42,234 nt of DNA from an uncultured Halieaceae bacterium. Its GTDB lineage: Bacteria > Pseudomonadota > Gammaproteobacteria > Pseudomonadales > Halieaceae. The stretch lies in the NCBI GenBank assembly GCA_913052635.1, contig CAJXDE010000005.1, positions 1-42,234 of the forward strand, written 5' to 3'. This document shows, in pieces, positions 25,273 through 33,032 of this stretch. The notes under the pieces are model-generated. The model saw only the letters and a list, made by a program, of their open reading frames with translations. It ran no database searches and was not told where the DNA came from. Position numbers and translations under genes: made by a program. The stretch's first letter is position 1; each line of letters begins with the position of its first letter.

Positions 25273-26188
25273 CGCATGGCACTGGGTCAGCATTGGCACC
25301 GCCGATATGGGGGCCGCGCTCGATTTCTGGGTGGGTCGGCTTGGATTTGAGTGCGTTGCCCGTGCGGAAGGGGATGACCCGGGTCTGCGCGAACACTGGG
25401 GCGTAACGGATCGCCAGATTGCGCAGCAGGCAATGGTGCGGTCAGCGGGGGCTGAAAATGGTGGTATGCATCTGGTGGAGTGGAATGTGGCCGCCGAATC
25501 CGTGCGCGCAGAGGCACAGGTTTTTGATCTCTGCCCCAAAAATCTTGATATCTACGTCGACGATCTGCCGGTGCGGATGGCCCAGCTAACGGAGCAGGGC
25601 GTGGTATTCCGCAATGAACACTACAGCGAGGCCGTTTCGCCCGACGGGGTGCACTTTCGGGAGATCCATCTGGCGGGTCATGATGATGTCAATATTGTGT
25701 TGCTTCAAGTGATTGGCAGTGATACGCCTATTCCCGATTCAGGATTTTATGGCCTAGGTCCACTGGTGTGTATTGTGAGAGATCCTGCTGAGGAAAAACG
25801 CTTTATTGACACGATATTGGGCCTCTCGCTGTCTCATAACAATATACTCGAAGGGCCCGAAATTGAGGAAATGATTGGCCTGCCGGCGGGTTGCGCGCTC
25901 GAGGTGAGCATCTGGGCTGAGCCCGGTCAGCCGCTGGGGGAGGTGGAGCTGGTGACCTACCATGGCACCGACGGTGCAAATCGCTATCCGCGGGCCCAGC
26001 CTGGTGCAAGAGGGGTCACGCACCTTAACTGGTGGCTAGACGATATCGAGGCCTTTGCCGCGCACCTGACCGAGCAGGGTGTCTCATGCAAGTTGTCTAA
26101 AGTAGAGGGCAGCTTGATCCAATCGTCATCCAGCCTAATATTCCAGTCCCCCGCGGGCTTGCGACTGGAGGCTCATGAGCGGAGCTGA
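25265..26188 (+). CDS. VOC (glyoxalase/bleomycin resistance/extradiol dioxygenase) superfamily protein, two domains
   Basis: WHWVSIGTADMGAALDFWVGRLGFECVAR...FREIHLAGHDDVNIVLLQ...YGLGPLVCIVRDPAEEKRFIDTILGLSLSHN; start MASAWHWVS overlaps the upstream stop. Confidence 0.85.
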   Translation: MASAWHWVSIGTADMGAALDFWVGRLGFECVARAEGDDPGLREHWGVTDRQIAQQAMVRSAGAENGGMHLVEWNVAAESVRAEAQVFDLCPKNLDIYVDDLPVRMAQLTEQGVVFRNEHYSEAVSPDGVHFREIHLAGHDDVNIVLLQVIGSDTPIPDSGFYGLGPLVCIVRDPAEEKRFIDTILGLSLSHNNILEGPEIEEMIGLPAGCALEVSIWAEPGQPLGEVELVTYHGTDGANRYPRAQPGARGVTHLNWWLDDIEAFAAHLTEQGVSCKLSKVEGSLIQSSSSLIFQSPAGLRLEAHERS

Positions 26189-26340
26189 CACACTACTGCC
26201 AGAGTGCCTTTCTGAGGTGGGTCACTGAGTGGTTAGCTAGGGTCCCTGCGCATACCCCCTCTGGAGTAGTTAAAGTGATTTTAATTGTGGGGCGGTGGCG
26301 GTAGCATCGCCCGCGATTTCACGAATGCTGGAGCGCCGTC

Positions 26341-27780
26341 ATGGCCGAGCAAAAAGCCTTATATATCGACGGTAACTGGGTCACTACCCCTAATCCGGTC
26401 GTCAACACGAACCCTTCCGACATAAACGATGTGATCGGTGAATACGCGCAGGCCAGTTCGGGCCATGTTGACGATGCGCTGGCCGCCGCCAACCGCGCGG
26501 TTGGCGAATGGGGGGTGTCTCCGATGGAGACGCGCTACCAGGTGCTCATGGCCATTGGTAACGAGTTAATTGAGCGCAGTGCGGAGCTCGGTGAGTTGCT
26601 GGCCCGCGAGGAGGGCAAAACCCGGGCTGAGGGTGTGGGTGAGGTCTATCGCTCCGGGCAGTTCTTTCATTATTTTGCCGCTGAGGTTCACCGCCAGATC
26701 GATGACCGAGCTGATTCGGTGCGCCCGGGCGTGGAGATCGAGACGCGACGGGAGCCCGTGGGCGTGGTCGCGATCATCAGCCCATGGAACTTTCCCATGG
26801 CGACCGCTGTATGGAAAATCGCGCCCGCGCTGGCCTTTGGTAACGCCGTTATCTTCAAGCCAGCCAACCTCGTGCCTGCCAGTGCTTGGGCGCTGACCGA
26901 GATCATCTCTAGGCAAGGTCTGCCCGATGGCACCTTTAATCTGCTCATAGGCGGTGGCGGTACGGTGGGTGATCAGATCATTCACAGCGATCAAATTCAT
27001 GCGGTGTCATTCACGGGCTCGCTCCCGGTTGGTAAGCAGGTCGCGGCTGCGACCGCTGCGAACCTCGTGAAGTGCCAGCTCGAGATGGGTTCCAAAAACG
27101 CGTTAATCGTGGCCGCTGACGCCGATCTGGATGTGGCGGTTAACGCGGCGCTCGTCGGTGCCTATAGCGGCACGGGGCAAAAATGCACCGCGTCGTCGCG
27201 CCTGATTGTGGATGACAGCGTGCACGACGCCTTCGTGGAAAAATTGCGGGCCAAGCTGGCCGCTGTCACGGTGGGGCACGCTCTGGAGAAGGGGGTCGAT
27301 ATGGGCCCGGTCGCCTCCGAGGTGCAGCTCAACGAGAATCTGGCCTGGATCAAGCGAGGCGTGAAAGAGGGGGCGACCTTACTCTGCGGCGGCGAGCGAC
27401 TCGACATGCCCACACCCGGCTACTACATGTCCCCCGCGCTGTTTGTGGATACCGACAACGACATGGCCATCAACCGGGAAGAGCTGTTTGCGCCGATCGC
27501 CTGCGTGATACGCGCAAAAGAATACGAGCACGCGCTGTCGATCCTCAACGACACGAACTTTGGTCTCACCGCCGGCATTGTGACGCAATCGTTGGCGACG
27601 GCGTCCGATTTCAAAAAGCGCGCCGTGAGTGGCTGTGTGATGGTGAACCTGCCGACAGCGGGAACCGACTATCATGTGCCCTTTGGCGGGCGAAAGGACT
27701 CCAGCTTCGGCCCGCGCGAGCAAGGCCAGGCCGCGCGTGAGTTTTACACCACGGTCAAAACGACCTACATTCAGGCCTGA
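26341..27780 (+). CDS. NAD(P)-dependent aldehyde dehydrogenase
   Basis: PVGVVAIISPWNFPMATAVWKIAPALAFGNAVIFKPA, VSFTGSLPVGKQV, LEMGSKNALIV, GQKCTASSRLIV catalytic Cys motif. Confidence 0.95.
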   Translation: MAEQKALYIDGNWVTTPNPVVNTNPSDINDVIGEYAQASSGHVDDALAAANRAVGEWGVSPMETRYQVLMAIGNELIERSAELGELLAREEGKTRAEGVGEVYRSGQFFHYFAAEVHRQIDDRADSVRPGVEIETRREPVGVVAIISPWNFPMATAVWKIAPALAFGNAVIFKPANLVPASAWALTEIISRQGLPDGTFNLLIGGGGTVGDQIIHSDQIHAVSFTGSLPVGKQVAAATAANLVKCQLEMGSKNALIVAADADLDVAVNAALVGAYSGTGQKCTASSRLIVDDSVHDAFVEKLRAKLAAVTVGHALEKGVDMGPVASEVQLNENLAWIKRGVKEGATLLCGGERLDMPTPGYYMSPALFVDTDNDMAINREELFAPIACVIRAKEYEHALSILNDTNFGLTAGIVTQSLATASDFKKRAVSGCVMVNLPTAGTDYHVPFGGRKDSSFGPREQGQAAREFYTTVKTTYIQA

Positions 27781-27793
27781 TGCGGGAGCGACT

Positions 27794-28810
27794 GTGGACC
27801 CAGACTGGACAGTCATCGACGGCCTGCAGTACTCGGCTTGGTCGCGTGAGATCTTCGAGCAGATGCACGAGGGCGGCCTCAATGCGGTCCATGTCACGAT
27901 TGCCTACCACGAGAACACCCGTGAGACTCTGACGCGCTTTGGGGAATGGAATCAGCGCTTTGAGGCCTACCCCGATCTGATACGACCCGTATATGAGCCT
28001 TTGGATATTGAGCGCGCCAAGGCAGAAGGGCGCATCGGTATAATTTTCGGTGCGCAGAACTGCTCACCCATCGAAGACGAGATCCGTCTGGTCGAGGTGA
28101 TGCGTCGCCTCGGCCTCATGATCATGCAGCTCACCTACAACAATCAGAGCCTGCTGGCCTGCGGTTGTTATGAGGAAGAGGACAGTGGGCTCACTCGTTT
28201 TGGGCAGCAGGTAATTCGCGAGATGAACCGGGTCGGCATGGTGGTCGACATGTCACACAGCGCCGAGCGGTCCACACTGGAAGCCATCGATTACTCAGAG
28301 CAGCCTGTCATCATTTCCCACGCCAACCCGAGTCACTTTCATCCGGCGTTGCGCAATAAGTCCGACAAGGTGCTGGATGCGGTTGCAGCGAATGAGGGCT
28401 TGTTGGGCTTCTCGCTGTATCCCTTCCATCTCAAAGACGGGCCGCAGTGCACACTGGAGAGCTTCGCTGAGATGGTCGCTTGGACGGCTGAGCGAATGGG
28501 CGTGAATCGCATCGGTTTTGGCTCGGATCTCTGTCAGGCCCAGCCGCAGTCAGTGCTGGAGTGGATGCGCGTTGGCCGCTGGTCGAAGGTCATGGATTAC
28601 GGCGAAGGCTCTGCAAGTGACGCAGGCTGGCCCGAACCACTCGGTTGGTTTGCGGATAATCGGGATTTTCCAGGTATCGTGAGTGCGCTCCGAGCCAAAG
28701 GTTTTTCTGAGGAAGAGCTCGGTTTGATCATGGGTGGCAACTGGGTCGGCTTGCTCACCCGGGTCGCGCAGTCACCCTACGGATTGTTGGAAAGCGGCGC
28801 CGAACCATGA
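27794..28810 (+). CDS. Membrane dipeptidase / peptidase M19 family
   Basis: VIDGLQYS, FGAQNCSPIEDEIRLVEVMRRLGLMIMQLTYNNQSLLACGCYE, VVDMSHSAERSTLEAIDYSEQPVIISHANP, NRIGFGSDL; GTG start at 27794 chosen. Confidence 0.9.
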   Translation: MDPDWTVIDGLQYSAWSREIFEQMHEGGLNAVHVTIAYHENTRETLTRFGEWNQRFEAYPDLIRPVYEPLDIERAKAEGRIGIIFGAQNCSPIEDEIRLVEVMRRLGLMIMQLTYNNQSLLACGCYEEEDSGLTRFGQQVIREMNRVGMVVDMSHSAERSTLEAIDYSEQPVIISHANPSHFHPALRNKSDKVLDAVAANEGLLGFSLYPFHLKDGPQCTLESFAEMVAWTAERMGVNRIGFGSDLCQAQPQSVLEWMRVGRWSKVMDYGEGSASDAGWPEPLGWFADNRDFPGIVSALRAKGFSEEELGLIMGGNWVGLLTRVAQSPYGLLESGAEP

Positions 28811-30543
28811 CTCAGCTGACCCCAACTGTTGAAGACGCCACGCTGTCGCTCCGATCACCCGCGACTGTTATGGAACTTGAGCGGCTGGGGTCGTTTTCAC
28901 CGACACGACTGAGCTTCGCAAGACGGCTCACGCGCTTGATGTTCGAGCAACAATGGCAGGTATCTCGCACACAGTTTGAGCTGGACGAGAACGGTCATGG
29001 TTTCGCGATCTATTGCCTGCAGACATCAGCGTACCGCTACCATGTGGTGGTTTTCTCTCGGCATCTCGAGGATGCTCAGCGGACTGATAGGGTAATCGCC
29101 GAAGCCTGGGATCTCACTTTTTGCCTGTTGGAGGGCGAGGTAGATGCTGAGCTGATGTCTGCGTTGTCCGCTAACGTGCCATTGCAAGAAGCAGGTCGTC
29201 AGCACCCGAGATTATTGGTCATATCCCGAGCGAATAAGTCGGTACGTGCCTTCGCGACTGTTTCAGCGGCGTTGGCATCGGGCCAGCAGCCGGACATCGA
29301 TCACCTTAAAGAAGCGGGGTATCTGTATCGAACAACCGCCGTTTACGGCAACGGTAAGTTTGGCATTGCCGATTTTGATCGTATCAAAGGCTATCAGGAC
29401 TTTTGGCAACCTTTCTCGGCGCAGATGGCGGCGGTCTATATGCTCAGAGAATTTTCAGTGGATCAGGTCGAGCACATCGCGAGGCAGGCAGACCCGGGCC
29501 ACGCCGTGGCCCTGCACCTCGACGCGCGACGCTACCTGGGAATCGGCAATTCCACTGGGCTCGGAATGGCCCCTTTTCTGATCAATCACCCCCAACTCAT
29601 CAGTCAATGGGTTTGGGTTCGGGAGCGAGCCTTGGCTGTGGCGGTTGCACAGCCGCCCAGCGAGCACGATCGGGACAGGATGCTGGCGCTGTGCCGTCGT
29701 GCAGCCGCCTATCTAGCTGAAACCCATGTTGAGGATGCACCGCAAAGGTTGCGCAATAGCGAAGCGCATGAGGAGCTCACGCAGGTCATAGCGTGGTTGG
29801 AACAGGTGCCGCTCGATGAGGCCCTATGGCAGCAGCTCCTCGACTGGGCGCAGACGCAACTGGCACTCGAGACTCAAGAATTACTCAACACGCTGCTGAT
29901 CGAGCTTTATCCCCAGCAAGTCGACGGGCTGAATGATGCGATGGGTGCCGACGAGAATCTGGATCTGACACCCGATATGCCTTTGGTCCAGCTCAAGCAA
30001 ATTCTTGAGACGCACTTCGACTGGGCGATTGACGCTGATTATGAGTGCGAGGACGCCCGTTATTGGTTCTGGTATCAGTCGGCGGACAAAGAGGAGCCGC
30101 GGCTTGGTGTACGAGGAGAAGAGTTGGGGGAAGAGAAAGAGCTTGCGCTCGCTATCGCTCCCACTGCGCAGCGTGTCTACCGAGATCTTGTCGATTTGTT
30201 GGATGCACAGCCACGGGCGCTAACAATCGATTTGCTGATGGCGTTTCCCGAGCATATGCGAGTCATACGGCGCATACAGACAATGGCTGCTACTTTTTAC
30301 GGGGAGATCAGGGCCAATCTGTGGCATCGCGAAATGAAGCCCATGCATTTGTTGCGCGCCAAACTGTCGTTTCTGGGTGCGCACCGCTTCGATCCCAAAG
30401 GCGACCGCTGGGTGCGCGTCACTTTTTTCCAAGGAGCGCCGCTGCTGAGTGATTACGAGGACAGCGCTGCGTCCCCGCAGGTATTTGATGATTGGAGCTT
30501 CCCGGTGGCGCCCGTTGCTGAGCGGATTAGCGCCTCGCAATGA
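28807..30543 (+). CDS. Protein of unknown function, 578 aa
   Basis: Long ORF with no family I can name; ATGA overlap with the M19 gene and with the downstream gene supports it being real and co-translated. Confidence 0.85.
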   Translation: MTQLTPTVEDATLSLRSPATVMELERLGSFSPTRLSFARRLTRLMFEQQWQVSRTQFELDENGHGFAIYCLQTSAYRYHVVVFSRHLEDAQRTDRVIAEAWDLTFCLLEGEVDAELMSALSANVPLQEAGRQHPRLLVISRANKSVRAFATVSAALASGQQPDIDHLKEAGYLYRTTAVYGNGKFGIADFDRIKGYQDFWQPFSAQMAAVYMLREFSVDQVEHIARQADPGHAVALHLDARRYLGIGNSTGLGMAPFLINHPQLISQWVWVRERALAVAVAQPPSEHDRDRMLALCRRAAAYLAETHVEDAPQRLRNSEAHEELTQVIAWLEQVPLDEALWQQLLDWAQTQLALETQELLNTLLIELYPQQVDGLNDAMGADENLDLTPDMPLVQLKQILETHFDWAIDADYECEDARYWFWYQSADKEEPRLGVRGEELGEEKELALAIAPTAQRVYRDLVDLLDAQPRALTIDLLMAFPEHMRVIRRIQTMAATFYGEIRANLWHREMKPMHLLRAKLSFLGAHRFDPKGDRWVRVTFFQGAPLLSDYEDSAASPQVFDDWSFPVAPVAERISASQ

Positions 30544-31295
30544 AGATCTCCCTTAATGAACTGCAGTCGGTTTGCCGTAAGGCTTTTATGGGTATGGGGT
30601 TCACAGCGGGGCATGCCGATGATGCCTCCGCGATGGTGGCGTGGATGCAGAGCTACAAGCTTGACGGCATGAAAGAGCTCAGTGAGGGGCTTGAGTGCGT
30701 GGTGGCATCCGCGGCGTCAGCCCGACCCAACGTGATCTATCAGGACGCAGATCTCGCTGTCGTGGACGGGCAACACATGAGCGTACTGTCCTCCGGTAAC
30801 CTGGCGCTGGAGTTGGCTTTTGCGAAGGCGCGGATTCGTGGTCTCGCCGTCATCAAGATTCGGCATTGCCGTCAGCGCCAGCTCATTATGGGGTATCTGG
30901 CCCGTCTCTCCAGCCGGGGTATGAATGTGACCGCATTCTGGCGACATTCGCAGTCGCCTATTACCGAGCAAGTCGTCGGTTTTCGCGCTGGCTCTGCGGT
31001 ACCGTCCATTAGGGTCTATGAGCTTGCTGACATTCCCGAGGATGATGTCCCTAATGATGGGGTGACGATCCTGATGGCGAATCATGTCGATTTGTTGCCC
31101 ACCATTCGTTCTGAAGACGAGTACAAATTGCTTGCTTGTCACGATGAGTCTGACTTGCTTGCTGCTAAGCAGCAGGCTTTGGAGGAGGGACTCACCGTCG
31201 ATCCTGAGATTTGGCAGCAGCTTAAAAGCTTTGCTGCGAAGACGTTGGTCGAAGCCTCTGAGCAATCGCGCTCCGGTGCGGGGCCTGCAGAATGA
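30540..31295 (+). CDS. DUF3726-like protein, distantly similar to the Ldh_2 (malate/L-lactate dehydrogenase) fold
   Basis: ISLNELQSVCRKAFMGMGFTAGHADDASAMVAWMQSYKLDG resembles DUF3726 N-termini; pattern alignable by eye with the Ldh_2 protein at 36490-37491. Confidence 0.7.
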   Translation: MKISLNELQSVCRKAFMGMGFTAGHADDASAMVAWMQSYKLDGMKELSEGLECVVASAASARPNVIYQDADLAVVDGQHMSVLSSGNLALELAFAKARIRGLAVIKIRHCRQRQLIMGYLARLSSRGMNVTAFWRHSQSPITEQVVGFRAGSAVPSIRVYELADIPEDDVPNDGVTILMANHVDLLPTIRSEDEYKLLACHDESDLLAAKQQALEEGLTVDPEIWQQLKSFAAKTLVEASEQSRSGAGPAE

Positions 31296-31474
31296 ACACG
31301 ACAGTGAGCTTGGTCATCGAGATCAGAGAGCCCTCTCAGACAGTCTGTGCCGCCGGAGGGTTCACCCCACGGACACACTGGCTTAATGCCCACGATCGAG
31401 CGGTAGCCTGCTTGTTGGGATTTCAGAGACCGTTCGATTCTTGCCTTCTTTTTCTTGAGAGAGGCTATCGATAG
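31292..31474 (+). CDS. Possible small ORF (60 aa) bridging DUF3726-like gene and soxB
   Basis: Start overlaps the upstream stop (ATGA, 31292-31295) and its stop overlaps the soxB GTG start (TAGTG at 31472-31476). Otherwise a 178-bp gap would interrupt a fully overlapping gene series. Confidence 0.45.
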   Translation: MNTTVSLVIEIREPSQTVCAAGGFTPRTHWLNAHDRAVACLLGFQRPFDSCLLFLERGYR

Positions 31475-32721
31475 TGCCGTTCTCACTGCTGAAATTCGGT
31501 CTGAATAAAGACTACCCGCTTGAGCAGATCGCCGATCTGCCGGGCCCCACTGATCTCAAATCGCAATATGACGTGGTGATTATCGGCGGCGGGGGGCATG
31601 GTGTGGCGACCGCGTATTACCTCGCCAAATATCACGGCATCACGAACATCGCAGTGCTCGAGAAAGCCTATTTGGGTGGCGGCAATACGGCACGTAATAC
31701 CGCGGTGATTCGCTCCAATTACCTCACTTCAGCGGGCGTTCGCTTTTACACCGAGTCGGTAAAGCTTTATGAGCGGCTGTCGAACGAGTTTGATTTCAAC
31801 ATCATGTATTCGCAGCGGGGCCAGCTGACGCTGGCGCATACCGATGCCACGGTAAGGGCGTTCCGGCAGCGGGCTGAGGTCAACAAACATTTTGGAGGTC
31901 GCACCGAACTGATCGATCGGCAGGCGGTGGGCGAGTTGGTGCCCAGTCTCAATTTGGATCCTGCCGGCCTGCCGATACTCGCGGGCCTCTGGCACCTTGA
32001 TGGCGCCACCGCGCGCCATGACGCGGTCGCCTGGGGCTACGCCAAGGGCGCGACCCAGCGTGGCGTCGAATTGCATCAGCTGACAGAAGTCACGGGCGTC
32101 GATATCGAAGCGGGGCGCGTTACCGGGGTGCAAACCAATCGTGGGAAGGTGTCTTGCGGCTGCGTGGTGCAGGCCGTTTCTGGCCTCAGTGCCGACGTCT
32201 CCAGAATGGCCGGGTTTCAGCTCCCGATTGTGGCGTACCCGCTGCAAGCAATGGTGACCCAGCCGGTAAAGCCGTGTTTAGATCCTCATGTGAGCTCTTC
32301 TGCGCTCCATTGTTATGTCCACCAGACCAGTCGCGGCGAGATTGTGATTGGCGGTGGGTCCGACCCTTACCCGCTCTATGGCACGCGTTCCACGCTCGAG
32401 CTGAAAGAGGGCTTGATCGCGTCCGCAGTCGAGATGTTCCCGTTCATGAGTGAGGTGCGTCTCATGCGCCAGTGGGCAGGTATCACCGACATGACCAGCG
32501 ATTACAGTCCGATCATGGGGTTGAGTCCCGTCGAGAAGTATTACCTGGACGCGGGGTGGGGTACCTGGGGCTTCAAAGCAACGCCTATTTGTGGCGTCAC
32601 CATGGCTGAACTGGTGGCATCCGGTGGCAAGGTGCCCGATCTTATTGCGCCCTTTAGTCTCGATCGTTTCGATGCCTTCCGGCAGGTGAACGAGATGGGC
32701 GCCACGGCGGCGAGTCACTAG
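31474..32721 (+). CDS. soxB: Sarcosine oxidase subunit beta
   Basis: YDVVIIGGGGHGVATAYYLAKYHGITNIAVLEKAYLGGGNTARNTAVIRSNYL, GATARHDAVAWGYAKGA (region of the covalent FMN His). Confidence 0.95.
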   Translation: MPFSLLKFGLNKDYPLEQIADLPGPTDLKSQYDVVIIGGGGHGVATAYYLAKYHGITNIAVLEKAYLGGGNTARNTAVIRSNYLTSAGVRFYTESVKLYERLSNEFDFNIMYSQRGQLTLAHTDATVRAFRQRAEVNKHFGGRTELIDRQAVGELVPSLNLDPAGLPILAGLWHLDGATARHDAVAWGYAKGATQRGVELHQLTEVTGVDIEAGRVTGVQTNRGKVSCGCVVQAVSGLSADVSRMAGFQLPIVAYPLQAMVTQPVKPCLDPHVSSSALHCYVHQTSRGEIVIGGGSDPYPLYGTRSTLELKEGLIASAVEMFPFMSEVRLMRQWAGITDMTSDYSPIMGLSPVEKYYLDAGWGTWGFKATPICGVTMAELVASGGKVPDLIAPFSLDRFDAFRQVNEMGATAASH

Positions 32722-32729
32722 GAGGCGGC

Positions 32730-33032
32730 ATGAAAATCCTCACTTGCCCTTTGAATGGCCCGCGCAATATAACCGAGTTCACCTATGGCGGTCAGGTGAA
32801 GCCCATGCCCAGTCTGACCGAAGCCACCGATCAAGAGTGGGCGCATTACGTGTTTTATGGCGACAACCACATTGGTGTGGTGCGCGAGTGGTGGATGCAC
32901 ACGCCCAGCAATTACTGGTTCATCGTTGAACGCCACAACCAGACCGATGAAGTGATTCGCACCTGTGACCCGGCAGAACTGTTTGATCCGGGTGCTTCAG
33001 CCGCGACGGAACCAGTGGAGGCTGATTCGTGA
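32730..33032 (+). CDS. soxD: Sarcosine oxidase subunit delta (variant)
   Basis: Between soxB and soxA; MKILTCPLNGPRNITEFTYGGQVKPMP...HIGVVREWWMHTPSNYWFIVERH...TDEVIRT matches the SoxD layout. Confidence 0.92.
   Translation: MKILTCPLNGPRNITEFTYGGQVKPMPSLTEATDQEWAHYVFYGDNHIGVVREWWMHTPSNYWFIVERHNQTDEVIRTCDPAELFDPGASAATEPVEADS

Noticed and set aside
27674-27793. N-terminal extension of the M19 ORF (MCPLAGERTPASARASKARP...)
   Set aside because: Overlaps the end of the ALDH gene in another frame and lacks M19 similarity; GTG at 27794 is the better start.
30717-31265. 182-aa minus-strand ORF and the 115-aa ORF at 31139-31486
   Set aside because: Antisense to the DUF3726-like gene and small-ORF region; no domain features or convincing ribosome binding site.
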